From Polyangium sp. (in: bacteria) (lineage in GTDB: Bacteria > Myxococcota_A > Polyangia > Palsa-1104): a DNA stretch of 6,590 bases. The stretch spans positions 1-6,590 of the forward strand of contig JANWLJ010000333.1 of assembly GCA_025450955.1 (NCBI GenBank), given 5' to 3'. The position numbers and the translations under genes are program-made. Position 1 is the first letter of the stretch, and every line of letters begins with the position of its first letter. Below are positions 1-6,055 of this stretch, piece after piece. A model generated the notes under the pieces. It did not search any database. It was not told the DNA's origin and saw only the letters and a program-made list of their open reading frames with translations.

Positions 1-282
1 CCCGCACACCACCTCGGCGACTCCGGCTTCGATCAGCGCTTCGGTGCACGGCCCGGTCCGCCCGGTGTGGTTGCACGGCTCGAGCGTGACGTACACGGTC
101 GCGCCCGGCGCGCGCCCGCCGAGCTTGGAGAGCGCGTCGACCTCGGCGTGCGCCTTTCCGGCCTGATGGTGATAGCCGGTGGCGAGCACCCTCGCGCCGC
201 GCGCGATCACGCAACCGACCAGCGGGTTCGGGCTTACCCGCCCGCGCGCCCGCGCCGCGAGCGAGAGCGCCCGCCGCATCAT
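1..282 (-). CDS. ribD: RibD, N-terminal deaminase domain (3' end beyond window)
   Basis: Bifunctional riboflavin enzyme: the N-terminal domain deaminates the pyrimidine intermediate made from GTP, and a C-terminal reductase domain, outside the window, reduces the ribose side chain. The 94 visible residues hold the cytidine-deaminase-type zinc site: HAE at 45-47 (zinc ligand H45, catalytic E47) and EPC...GPC with C70 and C79. SPNPLVG at 17-23 is the usual substrate-side motif. The spacing H45-C70-C79 equals that of E. coli RibD (H50-C75-C84), so the start used here, the first of two ATGs (282-280), gives a protein five residues shorter at the N-terminus. The five codons before it read L-D-E-Q-M-like family sequence but contain no ATG, GTG or TTG, and the ribosome-binding site is weak. 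An in-frame ATG at 402-400 inside rpiB would add 40 low-complexity residues and seems unlikely. Last gene of the visible cluster, 82 nt after rpiB. Identity is certain; the start is not. Confidence 0.93.
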   Translation of the reverse strand, partial: MMRRALSLAARARGRVSPNPLVGCVIARGARVLATGYHHQAGKAHAEVDALSKLGGRAPGATVYVTLEPCNHTGRTGPCTEALIEAGVAEVVCG

Positions 283-330
283 CTGCTCGTCGAGAGGGCG
301 GGATCTCCCCGTCTCCCCTCGCGGGGCAGA

Positions 331-365
331 GCCCGACGAGCCGCGCCTTCCGCGCGAGGTCGGGC
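331..365 (-). other. GC-rich stem-loop directly after rpiB stop
   Basis: Inverted repeat in the rpiB-ribD gap. The outer arms GCCCGAC (331-337) and GTCGGGC (359-365) are a perfect 7-bp match, and the last base of the rpiB TAG is part of the stem. Inside, CGCGC (342-346) pairs with GCGCG (352-356) around a 5-nt loop. Transcribed leftward, it is followed by TCTGCCCC and a smaller CCCC-GCGA-GGGG hairpin, with no U-run, so it does not fit a classic intrinsic terminator. It may be a partial terminator, an mRNA 3'-end stabiliser, or a structure limiting ribD expression. GC-rich DNA forms hairpins easily, so function is inferred. Confidence 0.5.
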
Positions 366-805
366 TACTTGAGCTCGTTGAGCTTCTCGACGCGGCGGGC
401 ATGCCGGCCACCGTCGAACGGCGTCTCGAGAAAAATCTTGAGCGCGTCGTCGGCCACCACCGGCCCGATCAGCCGCTCGCCGAAGCAGATGATGTTGGCG
501 TCGTTGTGCGCGCGCGCCAGCCGCGCCGCCGACGCGCCCGACACCACCGCCGCCCGCACTCCGGAGATCTTGTTGGCCGCGATCCCGATTCCGATCCCGG
601 TGCCGCAGACGCACACGCCCTTGGCGCCTTCGCCGGCGAGCTCCATCACCTTGCGCCCGACCGCCGCGCCGTAGTCGGGGTAGTCGGTCGATTCGGTCGA
701 GTGGGTGCCGAGGTCGATCACCTCGTGCCCGAGCGAGCCGATCAGGGTCTTGAGCCGCTCCTTGAGTAAAAAGCCCGCGTGATCCGATCCGACGACGACC
801 TTCAT
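365..805 (-). CDS. rpiB: Ribose-5-phosphate isomerase B
   Basis: Interconverts ribose-5-phosphate and ribulose-5-phosphate in the cytosolic non-oxidative pentose phosphate pathway. The 146-residue length is normal for the RpiB/LacAB family, which is unrelated to RpiA. Visible motifs: GSDHAG at 6-11 (active-site D8, H9); DYPDY at 41-45; the catalytic loop CGTGIG at 67-72 with C67 the expected enediol base, followed by IAANK; RAHNDAN at 98-104 with H100 expected to open the sugar ring; and C-terminal GGRHARRV with phosphate-binding arginines. The residue after GTGIGI is Gly74, where E. coli has Ser. The ATG is preceded by a near-perfect ribosome-binding site, so rpiB is translated independently although it lies only 30 nt after fabF. 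Its product is a riboflavin precursor, which may explain its place before ribD. Confidence 0.97.
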   Translation of the reverse strand: MKVVVGSDHAGFLLKERLKTLIGSLGHEVIDLGTHSTESTDYPDYGAAVGRKVMELAGEGAKGVCVCGTGIGIGIAANKISGVRAAVVSGASAARLARAHNDANIICFGERLIGPVVADDALKIFLETPFDGGRHARRVEKLNELK

Positions 806-810
806 CCGCG

Positions 811-817
811 CCTCCTT
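811..817 (-). promoter_or_regulatory. Strong ribosome-binding site of rpiB
   Basis: AAGGAGG on the minus strand, 5 nt before the rpiB ATG. It is the closest match to the anti-Shine-Dalgarno consensus in the window. It fixes the rpiB start and suggests rpiB does not depend on ribosomes arriving from fabF. Confidence 0.85.
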
Positions 818-835
818 TTCCCCACGCCGCCCCTG

Positions 836-2089
836 CTACCCGTTCCAGCGCGAGAACACCAGGCTCGCGTTGGTTCCTCCAAAGCCGAAGCTGTTCGACA
901 GCGCCGCCTCGATCTTCACCTCGCGCGCCTGATTCGGCACGTAGTCGAGATCGCAGTCCGGCAGATCCTGCTCGAACAGGTTGATCGTCGGCGGCAGCAT
1001 CGAGCGCTGCAGCGCCAGCACCGAAAAGGCCGCCTCCGCTCCGCCGGCCGCGCCGAGCATGTGCCCGGTCATCGACTTGGTCGACGACATCGCCACCTTC
1101 TTCGCCGCGTCGCCGAACACGGTCTTGACCGCGATGGTCTCGGCCACGTCGCCTTGCGGCGTCGAGGTGCCGTGCGCGTTGATGTAGCCGACCCGCTCGG
1201 GCGAAAGCTCCGCGTCCTTGAGCGCGAGCTTCATGCAGCGCTGCGCCCCCTCGCCGTTCGGCGGCGGCTGCACCATGTGATGCGCATCGGACGACAGCCC
1301 GTAGCCGATCAGCTCGGCGTAGATCTTCGCGCCGCGCCGCTTGGCGTGCTCGAGCTCCTCGAGCACCAGCACGCCGGCGCCCTCGGCGATCACGAACCCG
1401 TCGCGCTCTTTGTCCCACGGCCGCGAGGCGTGGGTCGGATCGTCGTTGCGCGTCGACAGCGCGCGCATCGCGTTGAACCCGCCCACTCCGAGCGGCGTCA
1501 CCGTCGCCTCGCACCCGCCCGCCAGCATCGCGTCGACGTCGCCGCGCTGAATCGCCCGGAGCGCCTCGCCGATCGAGTGCGCCCCCGTCGAGCAGGCCGA
1601 CACGTGCGACAGGTTCGGCCCCTTGAGCCCGAGCCGCACCGACACCAGCCCCGGCACCATGTTGACGATGATCATCGGCACGAAGTAGGGCGAGATTCCG
1701 CGCCGCGGCCCCTTCTCGAGCAGCGCCGCGTGGGTGCGCTCGATGGTCGACACCCCGCCCAGCCCCGCGCCGATGTACGCGCCCACCCGCTCGGCGTTCT
1801 CGTCGGTGATGACGAGCCCCGAGTCCTCCTTGGCGAGCTGCGCCGCGGCCACGCCGAAGTGGATGAAGCGGTCCATCGACTTCGCCTCCCGCTTCTCGAA
1901 GAAGCGGGTGGGATCGAAGTCCTTCACCTCGCCGGCGAACTTGGTGGCGAAGTCGGTGGTGTCGAACAGGGTGATCGGCCCGATCCCGCTCTTGGCAGCG
2001 GCGAGGGCGGAGAAGTTCTCCTCCACGCCGATGCCGAGCGGCGTGATGAGGCCGATCCCGGTGACGACGACGCGACGGTCAGCGCGCAT
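836..2089 (-). CDS. fabF: Beta-ketoacyl-ACP synthase II
   Basis: Elongating condensing enzyme: it takes an acyl chain from acyl-ACP onto its cysteine and condenses it with malonyl-ACP, releasing CO2. At 417 residues it is of normal length. The thiolase-fold landmarks are all present: nucleophile C166 in SACSTGA, H306 in NAHGTSTPQGD, K338 and H343 in STKSMTGHMLGAAG, and the C-terminal GFGGTNAS loop. The Cys-His-His set marks a FabF/FabB type, not the Cys-His-Asn of FabH. All positions are offset by +3 from E. coli FabF (C163, H303, K335, H340), and the TPLG and VPGLVS segments fit FabF. The ATG follows the acpP stop after a single C (TAA-C-ATG) with no good ribosome-binding site, so translation probably depends on re-initiation after acpP, a conserved pairing. 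No sign of damage. Confidence 0.98.
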   Translation of the reverse strand: MRADRRVVVTGIGLITPLGIGVEENFSALAAAKSGIGPITLFDTTDFATKFAGEVKDFDPTRFFEKREAKSMDRFIHFGVAAAQLAKEDSGLVITDENAERVGAYIGAGLGGVSTIERTHAALLEKGPRRGISPYFVPMIIVNMVPGLVSVRLGLKGPNLSHVSACSTGAHSIGEALRAIQRGDVDAMLAGGCEATVTPLGVGGFNAMRALSTRNDDPTHASRPWDKERDGFVIAEGAGVLVLEELEHAKRRGAKIYAELIGYGLSSDAHHMVQPPPNGEGAQRCMKLALKDAELSPERVGYINAHGTSTPQGDVAETIAVKTVFGDAAKKVAMSSTKSMTGHMLGAAGGAEAAFSVLALQRSMLPPTINLFEQDLPDCDLDYVPNQAREVKIEAALSNSFGFGGTNASLVFSRWNG

Positions 2090-2090
2090 G

Positions 2091-2327
2091 TTACGCCGCC
2101 GCGTGCGCCTTGATGTACTCGATGGCGTCCTTGACCGTCTTGATCTGCTCGGTGTCCTCGTCGGGGATCTCGATCGAGAACGCCTCCTCGAGCGCCAGCA
2201 CCAGCTCGACCACCGCCAACGAATCGGCCTTGAGATCGTCGGTGAACGACGCTTCGGGCTTGACCTGCTCCGGGCTCACTTCGAGCTGAGCGCAGATGAT
2301 CTCCTTGACCTTCTGCTCCACGTTCAT
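2091..2327 (-). CDS. acpP: Acyl carrier protein
   Basis: Small acidic cytosolic protein that carries growing acyl chains on a 4'-phosphopantetheine arm and is the shared partner of the enzymes encoded around it. At 78 residues it is of normal length. The attachment site is S36 in ADSL (34-37), at the start of helix II (VVELVLALEEAF), whose acidic face is the docking surface for partner enzymes. IPDEDTEQIKTV follows as usual. Two positions differ from the common DLGADSLD: Lys33 replaces Gly and Ala38 replaces Asp. The 34-nt leader is A-rich and carries a strong ribosome-binding site, consistent with the large excess of ACP cells need. fabG lies upstream and fabF one base downstream. A carrier protein of a polyketide pathway is unlikely given this operon. 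Confidence 0.98.
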   Translation of the reverse strand: MNVEQKVKEIICAQLEVSPEQVKPEASFTDDLKADSLAVVELVLALEEAFSIEIPDEDTEQIKTVKDAIEYIKAHAAA

Positions 2328-2332
2328 GTGTT

Positions 2333-2338
2333 CCTCCC
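2333..2338 (-). promoter_or_regulatory. Strong ribosome-binding site of acpP
   Basis: GGGAGG on the minus strand, 5 nt (AACAC) before the acpP ATG, in an A-rich 34-nt leader that is the widest gap between genes of the fatty-acid part of the cluster. It fixes the start codon and fits high ACP output. I saw no convincing separate promoter in the 3' end of fabG, though GC-rich -35/-10 boxes are hard to judge by eye. Confidence 0.8.
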
Positions 2339-2361
2339 TGATCCTTTTTGGGTCGCCCTTT

Positions 2362-3105
2362 TTACATCAAAAGGCCGCCGTTTACTCGCACGACTTGTCC
2401 GGTGATGTAGCTCGCCCGGCTTGAGACGAGGAACCGCACCGCCTCCGCCACATCCTCGGGCCGCCCGATCCGCCCGAGCGGAATTTGTTTGAGGAGCCCT
2501 TCGCGCGCCTCTTTGGGCAGGTGCTCGTCGGTCATATCGGTCTCGATGAACCCTGGGGTCACGCAGTTGACCGTCACCGCCCGCGACGCCAGCTCGCGCG
2601 CGAGCGCCTTGGTCATCCCGATCAGCCCCGCCTTGGCCGCGGCGTAGCTCACCTGCCCGGCGTTGCCCTGCTCGCCCACCACCGACGAGATGTTGACCAC
2701 CCTCCCGTGCTCGGCTTTCAAGAGATAGCGCGCCGCCGCCTTGGCGCAGTGAAACGCGCCCGACAGATCGACGTCGAGCGTGCGCGCCCAATCCTCTTTT
2801 TTCGTGCGCATCAGAAGACCGTTGATCGCGATCCCGGCGTTGTTGACGAGCACGTCGAGGCGGCCGTGCTCGGTCGCGATCTGCTTGATCGCTTTTTCCA
2901 CCTGCTCGGCGTCGGCGACATCGAAGCGCAAGAGCGCTCCCTCGCCGCCCTTGTCCTTGCACGCCTCGAGCGTCTCGGCCGCCGCCGCCTCGTTGGCGGT
3001 GAAGTTGACGATCACGAACAGCCCATCTTCGGCGAGCGCGATCGCGATCGCCCGCCCGATCCCGCGCGACGCGCCGGTCACCAGCGCCACCCGCTTAGAG
3101 AGCAT
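2362..3105 (-). CDS. fabG: 3-oxoacyl-ACP reductase
   Basis: Reduces 3-oxoacyl-ACP to 3-hydroxyacyl-ACP with NADPH, the first reduction of each elongation cycle. It is a 247-residue classical short-chain dehydrogenase with cofactor motif TGASRGIG at 10-17, NNAG at 88-91, S141 in NISSVVG, and Y154-x3-K158 in YAAAK; it ends in the usual NGG plus short tail. E. coli numbering is offset by +3 (S138, Y151, K155). On that alignment the tetrad Asn (E. coli N110) falls on Asp113 in LDVDLSGAF, one base change (GAT for AAT) from Asn. The start overlaps the last 11 nt of fabD, with GGAG 7 nt before the ATG, indicating coupled translation. The operon position argues for the true FabG over another short-chain dehydrogenase; the Asp is the only oddity. 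Confidence 0.96.
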   Translation of the reverse strand: MLSKRVALVTGASRGIGRAIAIALAEDGLFVIVNFTANEAAAAETLEACKDKGGEGALLRFDVADAEQVEKAIKQIATEHGRLDVLVNNAGIAINGLLMRTKKEDWARTLDVDLSGAFHCAKAAARYLLKAEHGRVVNISSVVGEQGNAGQVSYAAAKAGLIGMTKALARELASRAVTVNCVTPGFIETDMTDEHLPKEAREGLLKQIPLGRIGRPEDVAEAVRFLVSSRASYITGQVVRVNGGLLM

Positions 3106-3976
3106 GCAGCGACTCCATCTTGATCCCGGGTGCGCTGCGCTTGAGCAGGCCGGCGAGCACGCTGCCCGGCCCGACCTCGAAGGCGCGATCCACGCCCGCT
3201 TTCTCGAGGCCCTTCATCGTCTCTTCCCAGCGCACGCTGCCGGTCACCTGCCTTATCAAAAGATCTTTCACCTGCGAAGCATCTCGATTGGGCTCGGCGG
3301 TCACGTTGGCGACCACCGGAATCCGAAGCGGTGAGAGCGCGATCTTGTCGAGCTCGGCGGCGAGCTTCTCGGCGGCCGGCGCCATCAGCGCCGAATGAAA
3401 CGGCGCCGAGACCGGCAGCGCCTTGACCAGCTTGGCGCCCTTCTGTTTGGCGAGCGCCATCGCCCGCTCGACCGCGCCCTTGTGGCCGGCGACCACCACC
3501 TGCCCCGCGCCGTTGAAGTTCGCCGGCTGACACGCGTCCGATCGATCGGGCGAGGCCTCGAGGCAGGTATCGCGCACCGCCTGCGCGTCGAGCCCGATGA
3601 TCGCCGCCATCGCGCCCACTCCGGCAGGCGTCGCCTCCTGCATGAAACGCCCGCGCAGATGCACCAGCCGCACCGCATCGGAAAACGCGAGCGCGCCGGC
3701 GTAGACCAGGGCCGAATATTCGCCGAGCGAATGGCCCGCCGCGATCTCGGCCGAGACTCCGCGCCGCGCGAGCTCATCGGCCCACGCGATCGAGACGGTG
3801 AGGATCGCCGGCTGGGTGTTGGCGGTGAGCTGCAGCTCGCTCTCCGGCCCCTCGTCGATGATCTTCGACAGCGAATAGCCGAGCGCCTCGTCCGCTTCGG
3901 CGAACCGATCGCGCACAAGCCCCGCCGCCATCCCGACCTTCTGCGATCCCTGCCCGGGAAACAGAAACGCGAGCAT
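3095..3976 (-). CDS. fabD: Malonyl-CoA:ACP transacylase
   Basis: Moves the malonyl group from CoA to ACP, supplying the extender for FabH and FabF. At 293 residues, a little shorter than E. coli FabD, it shows FPGQGSQ at 6-12 (oxyanion loop), the nucleophile S83 in GHSLGEY, R108 in LRGRFMQ (binds the malonyl carboxylate), and H194 in PVSAPFHS (catalytic). The PVSAPFHSALM segment and R108 indicate malonyl specificity, though methylmalonyl transferases share much of this. The ATG lies 4 nt after the fabH stop without a clear ribosome-binding site, suggesting coupling to fabH. Its 3' end overlaps fabG by 11 nt. The reading frame is intact and all key residues are present. Confidence 0.98.
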   Translation of the reverse strand: MLAFLFPGQGSQKVGMAAGLVRDRFAEADEALGYSLSKIIDEGPESELQLTANTQPAILTVSIAWADELARRGVSAEIAAGHSLGEYSALVYAGALAFSDAVRLVHLRGRFMQEATPAGVGAMAAIIGLDAQAVRDTCLEASPDRSDACQPANFNGAGQVVVAGHKGAVERAMALAKQKGAKLVKALPVSAPFHSALMAPAAEKLAAELDKIALSPLRIPVVANVTAEPNRDASQVKDLLIRQVTGSVRWEETMKGLEKAGVDRAFEVGPGSVLAGLLKRSAPGIKMESLHAL

Positions 3977-3980
3977 CGGA

Positions 3981-4967
3981 CTAAAACCGCACCAGCGCCG
4001 AGCCCCACGACAGCCCGGCGCCGAGCGCCGCCATCAGGATCAGCTCGCCCGGTTTGATCTTGCCCTCGTGCGCGGCCTCGTCGAGCGCGATCGGGATCGA
4101 CGCCGACGAGGTGTTCCCGTACTTGTGGATGTTGAGATAGAACTTCTCGATCGGCACCGCGACCCGCTCGGCCACCGCCTCGAGGATGCGCAGGTTGGCC
4201 TGGTGCGCGACCACCCAGTCGACGTCGGCCGGGCTCTTGCCGTTCGACTCGAGCGCGATCTGCGCCGCGCGCGAGATGTTCTTCACCGCGTTGGTGAACA
4301 CCGGCTTGCCCTGCATCTTGACGAAGTGGCGCCCCGCCTCGACGCTCTTGGCCGAGGCCGGCTCCATCGATCCGCCGGCCGGAATGTTGAGCAGCGGCAT
4401 CCCCGAGCCATCGGCGAACAGATGGGTGGAGAGGATCCCCCGCCCCTCGGAGGCCGGCGAAGCCATCAGCACCGCCGCGCCCGCGCCGTCGCCGAACAGC
4501 ACGCAGGTGTTGCGATCGGTCCAGTCGAGCACCCGCGACAAGATCTCGACGCCGATCACCAGCACCCGCTGAAACTGCCCGTTCTTGATGAACGCGTCGG
4601 CTATAGACATTCCATAGATGAACCCGGCGCACGCCGCCGAGACGTCGAACGCCGCACACGTGCCGGCGCCGATCTTCTGCTGCACCGTCACCGCCACCGC
4701 CGGCATCGGCATGTCGGGGCTGATGGTGGCGACGATGATGCAGTCGAGCTCCTTGGGATCGATCTCCGCGGTCGCGCAGGCGCGCCGCCCGGCCTCGGCC
4801 GCGAGATCGCTGGTCGAGCGCCCCTCCTCGAGGATGCGCCGCTCGCGGATCCCGGTGCGCTCCCGGATCCACTCGTCGGAGGTCTCGACGAGCTTGGAGA
4901 GATCGTCGTTGGTGAGCACCTTGTCCGGCACGGCCCGGCCGGTGCCGGCGATTCTGGTTCGCATCAT
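3981..4967 (-). CDS. fabH: Beta-ketoacyl-ACP synthase III
   Basis: Initiating condensing enzyme: it joins a starter acyl-CoA (acetyl-CoA, or branched short-chain CoAs in some bacteria) to malonyl-ACP, so it helps set chain type. At 328 residues it is of normal size. The FabH triad is C113 in SAACAGF, H255 in VAHQAN and N285 in GNTSSAS (E. coli C112, H244, N274). N-terminal TSDEWIRERTGI holds the Trp and Arg that line the CoA tunnel, and the C-terminus has GAGLSWGSA. Straight-chain or branched starter preference cannot be told from sequence alone. The start is the first of two adjacent ATGs, placed by AGGAG 7 nt upstream. It lies 10 nt after plsX, the usual partner. Confidence 0.98.
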   Translation of the reverse strand: MMRTRIAGTGRAVPDKVLTNDDLSKLVETSDEWIRERTGIRERRILEEGRSTSDLAAEAGRRACATAEIDPKELDCIIVATISPDMPMPAVAVTVQQKIGAGTCAAFDVSAACAGFIYGMSIADAFIKNGQFQRVLVIGVEILSRVLDWTDRNTCVLFGDGAGAAVLMASPASEGRGILSTHLFADGSGMPLLNIPAGGSMEPASAKSVEAGRHFVKMQGKPVFTNAVKNISRAAQIALESNGKSPADVDWVVAHQANLRILEAVAERVAVPIEKFYLNIHKYGNTSSASIPIALDEAAHEGKIKPGELILMAALGAGLSWGSALVRF

Positions 4968-4974
4968 GGTTCCG

Positions 4975-4979
4975 CTCCT
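4975..4979 (-). promoter_or_regulatory. Ribosome-binding site of fabH, overlapping plsX stop
   Basis: AGGAG on the minus strand, 7 nt before the first fabH ATG. It shares bases with the plsX TAG stop, so ribosomes ending plsX sit on the fabH start site. This favours the first ATG of the ATG-ATG pair. Confidence 0.75.
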
Positions 4980-6054
4980 AGCTCCCGCTCGCTTGCGCTG
5001 CCTCGGCCGCCGTCGCCGCCGCCCACAGAGGCGCGTGCTTGCCGATGGCCGTCGCGATCTCCCGCACCAGCCCGGCGTCGGCGAAGCTCGCCGCCACCCG
5101 CACCCCGTTCTTGATCGCCTTGCCGTTCGATCGGCCGTGACAGAGGATCGCCACCCCGTCGATCCCGACCAGCGGCGCGCCGCCGTGCTCGTCGTATTCG
5201 AGCTTCTTCTTGAGGCGCCGGAACGCGCCCCGCAAGAGGAGCGCCCCCAGCTTTCCGAAGCGCGCCCGCAAGATCTCCTCGCGCAAAAGCTCGAAGATCA
5301 CCTGCCCCGCGCCCTCGGCGGTCTTCAGGACCACGTTGCCGGTAAAGCCGTCGGTGACCACCACGTCGACCGCGCCGGTGAAGATGTCCTTGCCCTCGAC
5401 GTAGCCGCGATAGTCGAAGTCCGCCGACGGGCCGATCGCGGCTTGCAAGAGCTTGTGCGCGCCACGGGTGAGCTCGGTCCCCTTGCTCGCCTCTTCGCCG
5501 TTCGATAAAAGGCCGACCTTGGGCCGCGCCTTTTTGTGCAGCACCCGGGCGTAGACGCTGCCGAGCACCGCGAACTGCGCCAGCGTCTGCGGCCGGCACT
5601 CGACGTTGGCGCCCATGTCCATGAGCGCGCACAGCCCGGTCCGCGTCGGGAACGTGGTGACGATCCCCGGGCGATCGACCCCCGCGAGCCGCTTCATCAC
5701 GAACAGCCCGCACGCCATCATCGCGCCCGAGTTGCCGGCCGAGACCACTGCGTCGACCTCGCCGTTCTGCTGAAGGTCGAAGGCCACCCGCATCGACGAG
5801 TCCTTCTTCGAGCGCGCCGCCTGCCCCGGGGAGTCGTCCATCGTGATCACTTCGGAGGCGTGGCGCACCGAGACCCCGAGCGCCTCGGCCTGGGCGCGCG
5901 ACAGCCCCAGCCGGCCGAGCTCGCTCGACAGCCGCGCCTCGTCGCCGACCAGCACCACCCGGGCGAGCTGCTCGCGCGCAGCCGCCACCGCGCCCTCCAC
6001 TTCGGGCGCGGGCGCTCCGTCACCCCCCATCGCGTCGACGGCGACGGTCTTCAG
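4978..6054 (-). CDS. plsX: Phosphate acyltransferase PlsX (apparent CTG start)
   Basis: Converts acyl-ACP and phosphate to acyl-phosphate, the donor PlsY uses to make lysophosphatidic acid; a peripheral membrane enzyme linking fatty acid and phospholipid synthesis. With the start proposed here it is 358 residues. Family signatures: MGGD after the first strand, VSAGNSGA, MDMGANVECRP, LLSNGEEASKGTELTR, VVTDGFTGNVVLKT and the C-terminal HGRSNGKAIKNG. The first in-frame ATG (6030-6028) encodes the Met of MGGD, normally about residue 9 or later, so starting there would delete the first strand. The codons before it read K-T-V-A-V-D-A, as PlsX should, and are led by CTG at 6054-6052. No ATG, GTG or TTG lies between that ATG and the in-frame TGA at 6084-6082. 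GAGG sits 6 nt before the CTG, one base after the rpmF stop. A 350-residue form from 6030 is the alternative. Function certain, start inferred. Confidence 0.93.
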   Translation of the reverse strand: MKTVAVDAMGGDGAPAPEVEGAVAAAREQLARVVLVGDEARLSSELGRLGLSRAQAEALGVSVRHASEVITMDDSPGQAARSKKDSSMRVAFDLQQNGEVDAVVSAGNSGAMMACGLFVMKRLAGVDRPGIVTTFPTRTGLCALMDMGANVECRPQTLAQFAVLGSVYARVLHKKARPKVGLLSNGEEASKGTELTRGAHKLLQAAIGPSADFDYRGYVEGKDIFTGAVDVVVTDGFTGNVVLKTAEGAGQVIFELLREEILRARFGKLGALLLRGAFRRLKKKLEYDEHGGAPLVGIDGVAILCHGRSNGKAIKNGVRVAASFADAGLVREIATAIGKHAPLWAAATAAEAAQASGS

Positions 6055-6055
6055 G

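Noticed and set aside
779..2113. Long plus-strand open frame (444 codons) opposite fabF and acpP
   Set aside because: Arg/His/Leu-rich translation with no recognisable motif, lying antisense to two certain genes; long antisense frames are expected in such GC-rich coding DNA.
3038..3055. Repeated GCGATCGC palindromes resembling the cyanobacterial HIP1 motif
   Set aside because: They encode the Ala-Ile-Ala-Ile run of FabG with the favoured codons GCG/ATC; local and explained by coding, and the operon is not cyanobacterial in type.
3385..4872. Long minus-strand open frame (495 codons) overlapping fabH and fabD
   Set aside because: It is a shifted reading of two intact genes with perfect catalytic motifs; its product is Arg/Gly/Ala-rich and resembles nothing.
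4068..5114. Plus-strand open frame (348 codons) opposite fabH and plsX
   Set aside because: Antisense shadow of conserved genes with biased composition; no ribosome-binding site or domain.
6022..6030. Six-G run at the plsX ATG as a possible frameshift or sequencing indel explaining the missing N-terminus
   Set aside because: The expected upstream residues K-T-V-A-V-D-A are in the same frame as MGGD, so no base has been gained or lost in the run.
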